Origin: Caulobacteraceae bacterium
Lineage (GTDB): Bacteria > Pseudomonadota > Alphaproteobacteria > Caulobacterales > Caulobacteraceae
Direction of reading: 5' to 3'
Length of the DNA: 10,754 nt
Assembly (NCBI GenBank): GCA_947484535.1
Contig: CANKPO010000024.1
Coordinates: forward strand, 1 to 10,754
Shown here piece by piece: positions 1-7,851 of the stretch. Numbering within the stretch: position 1 is the stretch's first letter; each line of letters opens with the position of its first letter. The position numbers and the translations under genes were made by a program. The notes beneath the pieces were generated by a model, which searched no databases, had not been told where the DNA came from, and saw only the letters and a list, made by a program, of their open reading frames with translations.

Positions 1-209
1 ACGATGAACGGCTGGCTGATGGTCTGACCGCAGGCGATGGGCAGGGCCGAATCTTCCCAAGTTCGGTCCTGAAACAGATCCGGCACGAACAGGTCGCGCG
101 GCGTCTGCTCCAGCGCACCCAGAACGTTGGGATCGGTGACACCTTGCGACCGCAGACCCAAGATCAGGCGGGCGCGCCGGGTGTCGTCTGTGTCTGGCTC
201 ATCGATCAT
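1..209 (-). CDS. pcm: Protein-L-isoaspartate O-methyltransferase, N-terminal part (cut by window edge)
   Basis: Reading the minus strand from the ATG at 209 gives 69 codons of an open frame that leaves the window at base 1. The protein begins MIDEPDTDDTRRARLILGLR and continues with RSQGVTDPNVLGALEQTPRD, then a stretch ending CGQTISQPFIV. The pattern LI..LR..GV.D..VL.A.E.TPR..FVP, followed by ALPI.CGQTISQP, is the N-terminal signature of Pcm. Pcm is a cytosolic enzyme that uses S-adenosylmethionine to methylate isoaspartyl residues and start their repair. The SAM-binding motifs lie further on and are outside the window. No better start exists upstream: the frame meets TGA and TAA within about 80 bases with no ATG or GTG between. 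The Shine-Dalgarno is weak (GAGAGGG 11 bases away, AAGG only 3 bases away), so translation may depend on coupling to upstream reading. It lies downstream of serS on the same strand, a known alphaproteobacterial neighbourhood. Confidence 0.9.
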   Translation of the reverse strand, partial: MIDEPDTDDTRRARLILGLRSQGVTDPNVLGALEQTPRDLFVPDLFQDRTWEDSALPIACGQTISQPFI

Positions 210-217
210 GAACCTTG

Positions 218-310
218 CTACCCTCTCGGCGACGTGCCGCCCAGAGCCTTTTTCAGGTCCAGGACACAGACGCCGCAATTATGGTCAACAAGGACAGATC
301 GGCTGCTCAT
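218..310 (-). CDS. Possible 30-residue small protein or leader ORF between serS and pcm
   Basis: The minus strand has an ATG at 310 and a TAG at 218-220, giving a 30-residue peptide that starts MSSRSVLVDHNCGVCVLDLK and ends KALGGTSPRG. A TAAGG Shine-Dalgarno-like sequence at 318-322 overlaps the serS stop codon and leaves 7 bases before the ATG. The stop lies 8 bases before the pcm start. The peptide holds two cysteines spaced C-x-x-C (residues 12 and 15) and no obvious membrane segment. I do not recognise it. It does not resemble the SurE N-terminus (which carries a TNDDG motif), although surE often occupies this gap in related bacteria. It could be a genuine small protein, a coupling ORF that carries ribosomes into pcm, or a chance frame. 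Confidence 0.3.
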   Translation of the reverse strand: MSSRSVLVDHNCGVCVLDLKKALGGTSPRG

Positions 311-319
311 GGTCCGGCC

Positions 320-1678
<1,359 letters not shown>

Positions 1679-1680
<2 letters not shown>

Positions 1681-1706
1681 CCCCGTCAGGTCATAGTGAC
1701 GGGGTT
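1679..1706 (-). terminator. Perfect 10-bp hairpin after the efflux pump gene, possible terminator
   Basis: AACCCCGTCA (1679-1688) and TGACGGGGTT (1697-1706) are exact inverted repeats around an 8-base loop. The structure starts 7 bases after the pump gene's TAG. On the minus strand the arm ends in TT and then runs into GGCGTC, so there is no proper U-tract. It may end transcription weakly, protect the 3' end of the efflux mRNA, or both. The last two bases overlap the candidate serS -35 box. Confidence 0.5.
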
Positions 1707-1712
1707 GAAGGT

Positions 1713-4700
1713 CTAGGCCATGTCTTTTTCGAGGCTCTCAATCTGACGGGCGGTCCAGTCGGGCGACTTGGTATAGCGCGCCAAGAGATTATAGATCACC
1801 GGCACCACAAATAGGGTCAGCAGGGTGGCAAAGATCGCGCCTGAGAAGATGACCACACCGATGGTCTTGCGACTGCCCGCCCCCGGTCCAGAGGCCAAGA
1901 TCAAGGGCAAGGCGCCGAAGGCCGCCGAGATCGAGGTCATCATGATCGGACGCAGGCGCACAACTGAGGCCTCGATCACCGCCTCGCGGACCTTTAACCC
2001 CTCATCGCGCAACTGATTGGCAAACTCGACGATCAAGATGCCGTTCTTCGCCGCCACCCCGACCAGAATAATCAGACCGATCTGGCTGTAGGTATTGATC
2101 GAAGACCCGGCCATCAGCAGGCCAAACAGTCCGCCCAAGGCCGCGAGGGGCACGGTCAGCATGATCACGGCCGGATGGATCCAGCTTTCAAACTGGGCCG
2201 CGAGAACTAGGAACACGAGGAGCAGCGCCATAGCGAAGGCGAACGAAATGCCACCGCTGGCTTCCAAATAGTCCTTGGCGACACCGCCCCAAAGGGTGGT
2301 GACACCCTTGCTGGGCTGTTGGGCGGCTTGGTCGCGATAGAACTGGACCGCCTCTTCCACCGTATAGCCGGGGTTCAGCTCTGCGGTCAGGGTCACAGAG
2401 CGCTGGCGATTGATCCGCTCACGGTCCGGCGTATCGCCGCGAAGAGAGGTCTTCACAACCGCCGCCAAGGGCACAAGTTCACCCGAATTGGCCCGAACAT
2501 AGAGGGTATTCAGGTCCTGCTCGGTCCGGCGCTTTTCAAGGTCGGTCTGCAGGATGACATCATATTCCTGACCACCCTTGATGTAGGTGGTGGACTTGCG
2601 TGAGCCGAACATGGTCTCCAGCGCCCGGCCAACGGCTTGAGCCGATACGCCTAAGGATGCGGCCTTGTCTCGGTCCAGCTCGACCAGCAGGCGCGGCGAG
2701 GTGGGTTCAAAATTCAGGCGAGGACGGGCGAGGCCCGGATTGCCCTGCGCCGCCTTAAAGATCGGATCGATCCAAAGGGCCAAGTCCTCATAGTCATTAC
2801 CGGCAGCGATCAGATCGACATTGTTGCCCGAACCGCCACCGCCAGAGCGCTGGAACGGCCCGCGCACGCTGGCCACAACCCGCGCTTCGGTCAGGCTCGA
2901 CAGGGCCCTATTGGTCTCGGCGGCGATCTGATCAGCCGTGACTTTGCGATCCGCCCAATCCTTGAGAACCAAAATGCCAGAGCCTGAATTGGGCTGCGAG
3001 TTGCCGAAGCGCGGAACGCCGATATTGTACCGCTCGACCTCGCCCTTGTCGTACAGGCTCTTGAAATAGGCTTCAGCCTTGAGCATGACCCCGACCGTAT
3101 AGTCGTAACCCGCGCCCTCAGGGGCCTGCAGCGAGATATCCACCCGTCCGCGATCTTCGCTGGGCACCAGTTCCTTGGGCAGCATGATAAAGATGCCGCC
3201 AGCCATAATGCCCATGACCAGAACCAAGCCGAGGACACCACCTGCAGCCTTACGCTCGAGCGTTAGCATCTCGAGGGACGAGCGATAGGAAACCCGCATG
3301 GCCTCCATGATCCGGTCAAAGCGGATCGAGAGCCAAGTTCCGCCCGTTGATGGACGCAGCAGTTTCGAGGCCAGCATCGGAGACAGGCTCAAGGCCAGAA
3401 CGGCCGAGAAGGCCACAGCAGCAGCGATAGCGACGGCCAGCTCGACAAACAGACGCCCAATATAGCCCGGCAGCGCCATCAGGGGTGCGAACACCGAGAG
3501 CAAAACGACGGTGGTTGCGATAACCGCAAAGAAAACCTGCTTGGCACCGCGTTCAGCGGCCACGAGCGGCGGTTCGCCCTCGTCGATCCGGCGTTGGATA
3601 TTCTCCACCACCACAATGGCATCATCGACCACCAGACCAATGGCCAAGACTAAGGCCAGCAGGGTCAAGAGATTGATCGAAAAGCCCAGCGGCGCGAGAA
3701 TGATGAAGGTCGAGAGAATACAGATTGGCGCCACCACCGACGGGATCAGGGCCGCGCGCCACGTGCCGAGGAACAGGAAGTTTACCGCCGCGACCAGGAC
3801 CAAGGAAATGCCCATCGTCCACCAGACCTCACGAATGGCCTCTTTGGTGAAGGTCGAACTGTCCGAGGTGACGATCAGTTCCATGCCCGGCGGCAGGGTT
3901 TGGCTGATTGCCGCCAGCTCCTTGGTCACGGCCTTAGAGATTTCCAAGTCGTTGGCCTGAGCCTGTCGGCTCAGCGATATGCCAACCTGCGACTCGCCGT
4001 TGGAGCGGAACAGACGGCGACGCTCATCAGGGCCCTCCTCGACCCGCGCCACATCACCAAGGCGGGTGAGGACCGGGGATACCAGACCATTGGCATTGGT
4101 GACGCCATTGACCTGAACGGTCGCATTGCGCGCACCTGCAGGCACGATGGGCAGTTGGGCGAACTCTTTCGCCGAGGAATAGCCACGCTTGACCCGGATG
4201 GTGAAGTCCTTGGCGCTGGATTCCAGCGAACCGGCGGGCAACTCAACATTTTGGGTCTGTAGCGCGGTGTCGACATCGTCCACCGTCAGGCCGCGCGCCG
4301 CGAGGGCGTCGGCGTCGAGCCAAACGCGCATGGAATAGATCTGCGCACCTGCCAAGCCGACCTGACCGACACCGGGAATGGTTGACAGTCGCTCCACCAG
4401 ATAGCGGTTGGCATAGTCAGCCAATTCCAGCTTGTCATAGGTGGTAGAGACCAGGTTCATAAAGATCAAGGAACCCCCGTCCGACTGGGCCTTGGAAATC
4501 TGAGGTGGATCGGCCTGATTGGGCAGTTGCGAGGTCACGCGCGAGACGGCATCGCGCACGTCATTGGCCGCAGAATCGATGTCCCGCGACAGGTCGAAGG
4601 TGATCTGGATGCGCGACGAGCCATCACGGCTGTTGGACCTCACGCGGTCGATACCCTGAATGCCGGCAACCTGGCGCTCGATGACTTGGGTAATGCGCTC

Positions 4701-4880
4701 TTCGATGACCTCGGCAGAGGCTCCGCGATAGGAGGTAGAAACGGATACGACCGGCGAGTCGACGTCTGGCAGTTCACGAACGGGCAAGACGAAATAGGCG
4801 GCCAGCCCGATAACGCATAGGATAATGGCCGCAACCGCTGCAAAGACCGGTCGACGGACTGACAGGTCTGAAAGGGTCAT
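1713..4880 (-). CDS. RND-family multidrug efflux pump, inner-membrane permease (HAE-1 type)
   Basis: Inner-membrane proton/substrate antiporter of the AcrB/MexB type (ACR_tran family), the motor of a tripartite drug-efflux complex. It has 1055 residues from the chosen start, normal for HAE-1 pumps. The N-terminus MTLSDLSVRRPVFAAVAAII enters TM1, followed by the periplasmic LPVRELPDVDSPVV segment typical of the family. The TM4 aspartate pair is at 419-420 (GLVVDDAIVVVENI). Lys945 (GVAAKNGILIVEF), Arg975 and Thr982 (RLRPIMMTS) match AcrB D407, D408, K940, R971 and T978, so the proton relay looks intact. A Gly/Ser stretch (SGGGGSG, about 679-685) lies in the second porter domain. I chose the ATG at 4880, not the one 21 bases upstream, because it overlaps the adaptor stop as ATGA and has AAAGGGG 7 bases before it. 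The pump has the adaptor as its partner; no outer-membrane channel gene is present. The substrate cannot be told from sequence. Confidence 0.95.
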   Translation of the reverse strand: MTLSDLSVRRPVFAAVAAIILCVIGLAAYFVLPVRELPDVDSPVVSVSTSYRGASAEVIEERITQVIERQVAGIQGIDRVRSNSRDGSSRIQITFDLSRDIDSAANDVRDAVSRVTSQLPNQADPPQISKAQSDGGSLIFMNLVSTTYDKLELADYANRYLVERLSTIPGVGQVGLAGAQIYSMRVWLDADALAARGLTVDDVDTALQTQNVELPAGSLESSAKDFTIRVKRGYSSAKEFAQLPIVPAGARNATVQVNGVTNANGLVSPVLTRLGDVARVEEGPDERRRLFRSNGESQVGISLSRQAQANDLEISKAVTKELAAISQTLPPGMELIVTSDSSTFTKEAIREVWWTMGISLVLVAAVNFLFLGTWRAALIPSVVAPICILSTFIILAPLGFSINLLTLLALVLAIGLVVDDAIVVVENIQRRIDEGEPPLVAAERGAKQVFFAVIATTVVLLSVFAPLMALPGYIGRLFVELAVAIAAAVAFSAVLALSLSPMLASKLLRPSTGGTWLSIRFDRIMEAMRVSYRSSLEMLTLERKAAGGVLGLVLVMGIMAGGIFIMLPKELVPSEDRGRVDISLQAPEGAGYDYTVGVMLKAEAYFKSLYDKGEVERYNIGVPRFGNSQPNSGSGILVLKDWADRKVTADQIAAETNRALSSLTEARVVASVRGPFQRSGGGGSGNNVDLIAAGNDYEDLALWIDPIFKAAQGNPGLARPRLNFEPTSPRLLVELDRDKAASLGVSAQAVGRALETMFGSRKSTTYIKGGQEYDVILQTDLEKRRTEQDLNTLYVRANSGELVPLAAVVKTSLRGDTPDRERINRQRSVTLTAELNPGYTVEEAVQFYRDQAAQQPSKGVTTLWGGVAKDYLEASGGISFAFAMALLLVFLVLAAQFESWIHPAVIMLTVPLAALGGLFGLLMAGSSINTYSQIGLIILVGVAAKNGILIVEFANQLRDEGLKVREAVIEASVVRLRPIMMTSISAAFGALPLILASGPGAGSRKTIGVVIFSGAIFATLLTLFVVPVIYNLLARYTKSPDWTARQIESLEKDMA

Positions 4881-6172
4881 TCCGCCGCCCCTTTGGACCA
4901 TTTACCACCCGCACCCGGCGCGCCATTTGGGCCGCTCGCACGCGGCCCCTTGTCTGCGCCACCAGTGCCATCGCCATCCGGCCTGCCGACCCGCACAGCC
5001 TGATTGGGCTGCACCCGGTTCATACCGCCGGCGACAATGGATTCGCCCGCGCGCAATCCTGACATGACCTCAACATAGCCATTTTGACGTGCACCCACGA
5101 CGATAGTTTGCCGACGCGCGATCATCTTAGGGCCCTTGGGAGCGCCTGCGGCCATGCCCTCAGCCATCGCCTTAGGTTTGCCCGGCCTCTGACCTGCGCC
5201 GGGGACCTCGGCCTTTTCATCATCCTTGACGATGGTAAAGACAAAGGCCTGCTCGCCCTCGAATTGGACGGCCGCCTCTGGGGCCGCGAGCGCCGAGCGC
5301 ACGCCCTGCTCCACAACCACCTTGGCCAGCATACCCGGGCGCAAACGCCCGTCGGGATTGGCAAATTCAGCCCGCGCGCGCACCGATCTTGTTCGCTCAT
5401 CGATGCGCGTATCGACCTCAGCGATGGTGCCCTTGAACTCGACATCCGGATAGGCATCGACCTTGGCCGTTAGGACCATGCCCTTGCGCAAACGGGCATA
5501 GAAACGGTCGGGAACGGGAAAATCGATCCGCACCACCGCCAGATCATCCAAAGACACAATCGGACCACCGGCAGCGATCAAGGCGCCGGGAGCCACATCT
5601 GACAGACCCACAACGCCAGAGAACGGAGCGCGGATCACGCGGTTCAAACGGCGAGACTGGGCGGCTTTCAGGGATGCATCGGCTTGCACGCTGGCGGCCT
5701 GATAGCGCTCTGCGGTCACCCGAGGCGCGAAGCCCTTTGCGGCAAGGTCGTTCCATCGGGCCGCATCAAGGCGCGCCTGAGCGGCCAGCGACTGGGCCTG
5801 AGCCACCGCCGCATCCTGCTCATCGCCTTTGAGTTCGACCAGAACCTGACCCTTGGAGACGGCCTGTCCATCACGGAACAGGACCTTCGTGATCAGTTCG
5901 GCTGTGTTGGAGGTAACGGTGACCGACTGCCGCGCCTTGGCCACGCCAAGGGCTTCAATTCGGTCGGTAAAGTCTTGAGGCGCAATCACGGCAGCGGCAA
6001 CGGCAACCGTCCGGCCAGAAGCGCCCGCACCCATGGACTTTTTGGCCTTAACCGCCGAATTGGCGACCAACATCAGGCCGCCTGCGACGACCATGAGGAT
6101 CAAGGCGGCGGCGGCACCCACAAGAAAGAAATGTTTGCGTAACAAGACCAGAATCTCCTGTGGGCGGGTCAT
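4877..6172 (-). CDS. RND efflux periplasmic adaptor (membrane fusion protein)
   Basis: HlyD/AcrA-type adaptor of 431 residues that links the inner-membrane pump to an outer-membrane channel. Residues 1-15 are cytoplasmic and 16-37 form one hydrophobic anchor (FFLVGAAAALILMVVAGG). No lipobox cysteine is visible, so it is held by a transmembrane helix and not by lipid. The first lipoyl half is at about 75-115 (GQAVSKGQVLVELK). An Ala/Gln-rich hairpin runs from 118 to 175, and the second lipoyl half is at 179-212 (IRAPFSGVVGL, ending SLDDL). A beta-barrel follows (IDERTRSVRARAEF, then GRLRPGMLAKVVVE). Residues 317-350 are an unusual Lys/Ala/Gly/Pro-rich insertion in the membrane-proximal part, and the last 34 residues are a Gly/Pro-rich tail. 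The ATG at 6172 has no clear Shine-Dalgarno. The TGA overlaps the pump ATG by four bases, so the two genes are translationally coupled. Confidence 0.93.
   Translation of the reverse strand: MTRPQEILVLLRKHFFLVGAAAALILMVVAGGLMLVANSAVKAKKSMGAGASGRTVAVAAAVIAPQDFTDRIEALGVAKARQSVTVTSNTAELITKVLFRDGQAVSKGQVLVELKGDEQDAAVAQAQSLAAQARLDAARWNDLAAKGFAPRVTAERYQAASVQADASLKAAQSRRLNRVIRAPFSGVVGLSDVAPGALIAAGGPIVSLDDLAVVRIDFPVPDRFYARLRKGMVLTAKVDAYPDVEFKGTIAEVDTRIDERTRSVRARAEFANPDGRLRPGMLAKVVVEQGVRSALAAPEAAVQFEGEQAFVFTIVKDDEKAEVPGAGQRPGKPKAMAEGMAAGAPKGPKMIARRQTIVVGARQNGYVEVMSGLRAGESIVAGGMNRVQPNQAVRVGRPDGDGTGGADKGPRASGPNGAPGAGGKWSKGAAE
4888..4894 (-). promoter_or_regulatory. Ribosome binding site that sets the pump start
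   Basis: AAAGGGG on the minus strand lies 7 bases before the ATG at 4880 and inside the 3' end of the adaptor gene. The upstream ATG at 4901 would sit before this site and add seven residues (MVQRGGG) unlike the family N-terminus, so this site decides the start. Confidence 0.7.
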
Positions 6173-6186
6173 GAAGGTGACTCTGA

Positions 6187-6200
6187 ACAGCCTCGGCTGT
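6187..6200. repeat. 14-bp inverted repeat in the efflux promoter, candidate operator
   Basis: ACAGCC-TC-GGCTGT is a perfect 6+6 inverted repeat with a 2-base centre. It overlaps the end of the candidate -10 box and the expected transcription start of the adaptor-pump operon, where a dimeric repressor would block transcription. Efflux operons are often controlled by local TetR, MarR or LysR regulators, but none is encoded in this window. It could also fold as a small hairpin near the mRNA 5' end. Confidence 0.3.
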
Positions 6201-6226
6201 ATGCCGCTAATGGGCCAACCCGTCCA
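6198..6226 (-). promoter_or_regulatory. Candidate promoter of the adaptor-pump efflux operon
   Basis: On the minus strand TGGACG (6226-6221) is one base from the TTGACG often seen as -35 in alphaproteobacteria. CATACA (6203-6198) follows after exactly 17 bases as a weak -10. The resulting leader would be about 20 bases. It lies in the 78-base gap between the outer-membrane protein gene and the adaptor gene. Confidence 0.35.
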
Positions 6227-6250
6227 GTGACAGTTGGGTAAAAAACCGAG

Positions 6251-6982
6251 TTAAAACCGTCGCCAAAGCCCAACAATTGGTCCCGACGCCTGCGTGAAAT
6301 TCTTGCCAAACGGGGTCTGCCGCCAGCCGATCTGGACGCTGTTCTGGCCGAAATGACGCGTGAAAGAGATTTCGTCCTTGAGCCAAGCCGTGCCGTTTTC
6401 GATCTGACCCGCCTGCATCTGCGCCATCAGGGTCCAGTTTTCGGTCAATTCTAGTCCCAAGCTTCCTTCCAAGCGGGTTTCTCGGCCATAACCACCGCCG
6501 GTCAAGGTCGCCAGTTGCAGATCAGCCACCAGCTTGCGGCGTCCAATCCTTGCTGCCCGACCGGCCAGAACTCGGGCCTCAAAACCGGCCTGCCCCTGTT
6601 TCGCGCCGACGACCGGCAGGGTCAGGCCTGTATAGAATGACAGCACGCCTTTAGATCCGTGATAGGCCGTCCAGCGCGCGCCCAGTTCCGAATGGCCGTA
6701 GGCGGTTTGAGACAGGCCGTCTTCCTCGACTGAGGCCCAATAGAGCTTGCCCTGAGCGGTCAGGTGCTCGGTGATCCCCCGTTCGACAAACAGATCAGCG
6801 GCAAGGTCGTGGTGGACGGGTATGGGCACCCGTTGCCCCGCCTCATCAAAGGCCTCGCTGGCCCGTTGCGTCTCGAACTTGACGATGGCTTGGGTCCTGC
6901 CCGGCTCCATCGGCCAAGCCCCAGCAAGCGCCGGACCACAAAGAAAAGCCGCCGCAAGCGCGAGGCTCACGGCGGCGATCAT
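6251..6982 (-). CDS. Exported protein, probable small outer-membrane beta-barrel
   Basis: From the ATG at 6982 the protein has 243 residues. It opens with a signal-peptide-like stretch (MIAAVSLALAAAFLCGPALA, likely cut after residue 20), which has no positive n-region. Short stretches with alternating hydrophobic and polar residues follow (RTQAIVKFETQ, LTAQGKLYWASVEE, HSELGARWTAYH, RKLVADLQLATL, TRLEGSLGLELTENWTLMAQMQ, SVQIGWRQTPF). The chain ends in WRRF, and a C-terminal Phe is the usual signature of outer-membrane barrel proteins. I do not recognise a named family and assign no substrate. The reading frame stays open 82 codons further upstream into the aldolase gene, but that part reads as out-of-frame translation. 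No strong Shine-Dalgarno precedes the ATG, so the start is uncertain; a slightly longer N-terminus from a non-ATG codon would add basic residues (RLRR, K). It starts 35 bases after the aldolase stop and is probably co-transcribed with it. Confidence 0.72.
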   Translation of the reverse strand: MIAAVSLALAAAFLCGPALAGAWPMEPGRTQAIVKFETQRASEAFDEAGQRVPIPVHHDLAADLFVERGITEHLTAQGKLYWASVEEDGLSQTAYGHSELGARWTAYHGSKGVLSFYTGLTLPVVGAKQGQAGFEARVLAGRAARIGRRKLVADLQLATLTGGGYGRETRLEGSLGLELTENWTLMAQMQAGQIENGTAWLKDEISFTRHFGQNSVQIGWRQTPFGKNFTQASGPIVGLWRRF

Positions 6983-7017
6983 TGCTGAAGGGGATGCCCC
7001 CTGTTTCGCGACGGGTA

Positions 7018-7797
7018 TTAAGCGTCGTAACCGGGCAACTCGCGGTCCAACTGACGCAGCAAGCCTGGCCAAGCCAAGCTCGACATACTGCCACCCATAC
7101 CATTGCGGGTTTGACCGCGCACTTCGTTCTGAGCCGCCTCGGGGGCGATCAAGATGTTCTCGCGACCCGCCGCTAAGGCCATGGTCTGCTGCTTGCAGGC
7201 CCGCTCGAGGAAGAACATATTCAGCCATGCCTCACCCGCTGTCGAACCCAAGGTCAAGGTGCCGTGGTTTCGCAAGATCATCAGCTTTTTATCGCCCAGG
7301 TCAGCTATTATCCTTTCGCGCTCGTCATGGTTCAGCGCGATGCCCTCATAGTCGTGATAGGCCAAGCCGTTGATGACGATCAGGGCATGCTGGCTGATGG
7401 GCAAGAGCCCCTCGCGCTGGGCCGCGACCGCCACCCCTTGATCGGTATGCAGGTGGATGACGAAATGGGCATCCTCACGCGCCATATGGACTGCCGAATG
7501 GACGGTGAACCCGGCGGGATTGATGAAGAACGGCGTCTCATCGACCACATTGCCGTCCATATCGATCTTGACCAGGCTGGAGGCCGTGATCTCGTCGAAG
7601 TGGTAGCCATAGGGATTGATCAGGAAATGGTGCTCAGGTCCCGGCACCCGCGCCGAGATGTGGGTGAAGATCATATCGTCCCAGCCGTTCAAGGCCGCCA
7701 GACGATAGAGCGCGGCCAGATCGACCCGCGCATTCCATTCTGCTTCGCTTACCCTGCCCTTTACAGAGCCGAGGCCCGCCAATGATCCGTCAGCCAT
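7018..7797 (-). CDS. Class II aldolase/adducin family protein
   Basis: A 259-residue cytosolic protein with the class II aldolase/adducin fold. Visible marks are FTHISAR (44-50), HFLINPYGYHFDEITASSL (57-75), NPAGFTVHSAVHMAR (93-107), the zinc-binding pair IHLHT (His115 and His117) and LRNHGT with the third ligand His178. Aligned on the HxH pair, the residue that corresponds to the catalytic Glu73 of E. coli L-fuculose-phosphate aldolase is Gly96. It is therefore probably not a standard sugar-phosphate aldolase; it belongs to the adducin-like branch, whose bacterial members mostly lack a known substrate. A very good Shine-Dalgarno (GGAGG, 7 bases before the ATG) supports the start. It lies 54 bases after glpK on the same strand, with a hairpin between them, and the outer-membrane protein gene follows. 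A role linked to glycerol use is possible from position only. Confidence 0.9.
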   Translation of the reverse strand: MADGSLAGLGSVKGRVSEAEWNARVDLAALYRLAALNGWDDMIFTHISARVPGPEHHFLINPYGYHFDEITASSLVKIDMDGNVVDETPFFINPAGFTVHSAVHMAREDAHFVIHLHTDQGVAVAAQREGLLPISQHALIVINGLAYHDYEGIALNHDERERIIADLGDKKLMILRNHGTLTLGSTAGEAWLNMFFLERACKQQTMALAAGRENILIAPEAAQNEVRGQTRNGMGGSMSSLAWPGLLRQLDRELPGYDA

Positions 7798-7804
7798 GTC
7801 TGAT

Positions 7805-7809
7805 CCTCC
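7805..7809 (-). promoter_or_regulatory. Strong ribosome binding site of the aldolase-family gene
   Basis: GGAGG on the minus strand with 7 bases to the ATG at 7797. It is the strongest Shine-Dalgarno in the window and fixes the start. Confidence 0.75.
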
Positions 7810-7826
7810 GATAGATGTTGATGTTC

Positions 7827-7846
7827 AAAATCGCCCCGAGCGGGGC
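7827..7846 (-). terminator. Intrinsic terminator candidate after glpK
   Basis: On the minus strand GCCCC-GCTC-GGGGC (7846-7833) is a compact 5-bp GC stem with a 4-base loop, followed by GATTTTG. It starts 5 bases after the glpK stop and is oriented to end glpK transcription. The stem is short and the T-run only four bases, so read-through into the aldolase-family gene is likely to some extent. Confidence 0.55.
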
Positions 7847-7851
7847 TGCCG

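Noticed and set aside
4881..4901. Longer pump N-terminus from the ATG at 4901
   Set aside because: It adds MVQRGGG, which is not family-like, and lies before the good Shine-Dalgarno; the ATG at 4880 overlaps the adaptor stop as ATGA.
6236..6250. T6 run after the outer-membrane protein stop as an intrinsic terminator
   Set aside because: No GC-rich hairpin precedes the T-run; only a short repeated CGGTTTT is seen.
6983..7228. Upstream 82-codon extension of the outer-membrane protein frame
   Set aside because: It overlaps the well-supported aldolase-family gene in another frame, its composition is unlike a signal peptide, and the ATG at 6982 starts directly at a signal-like sequence.
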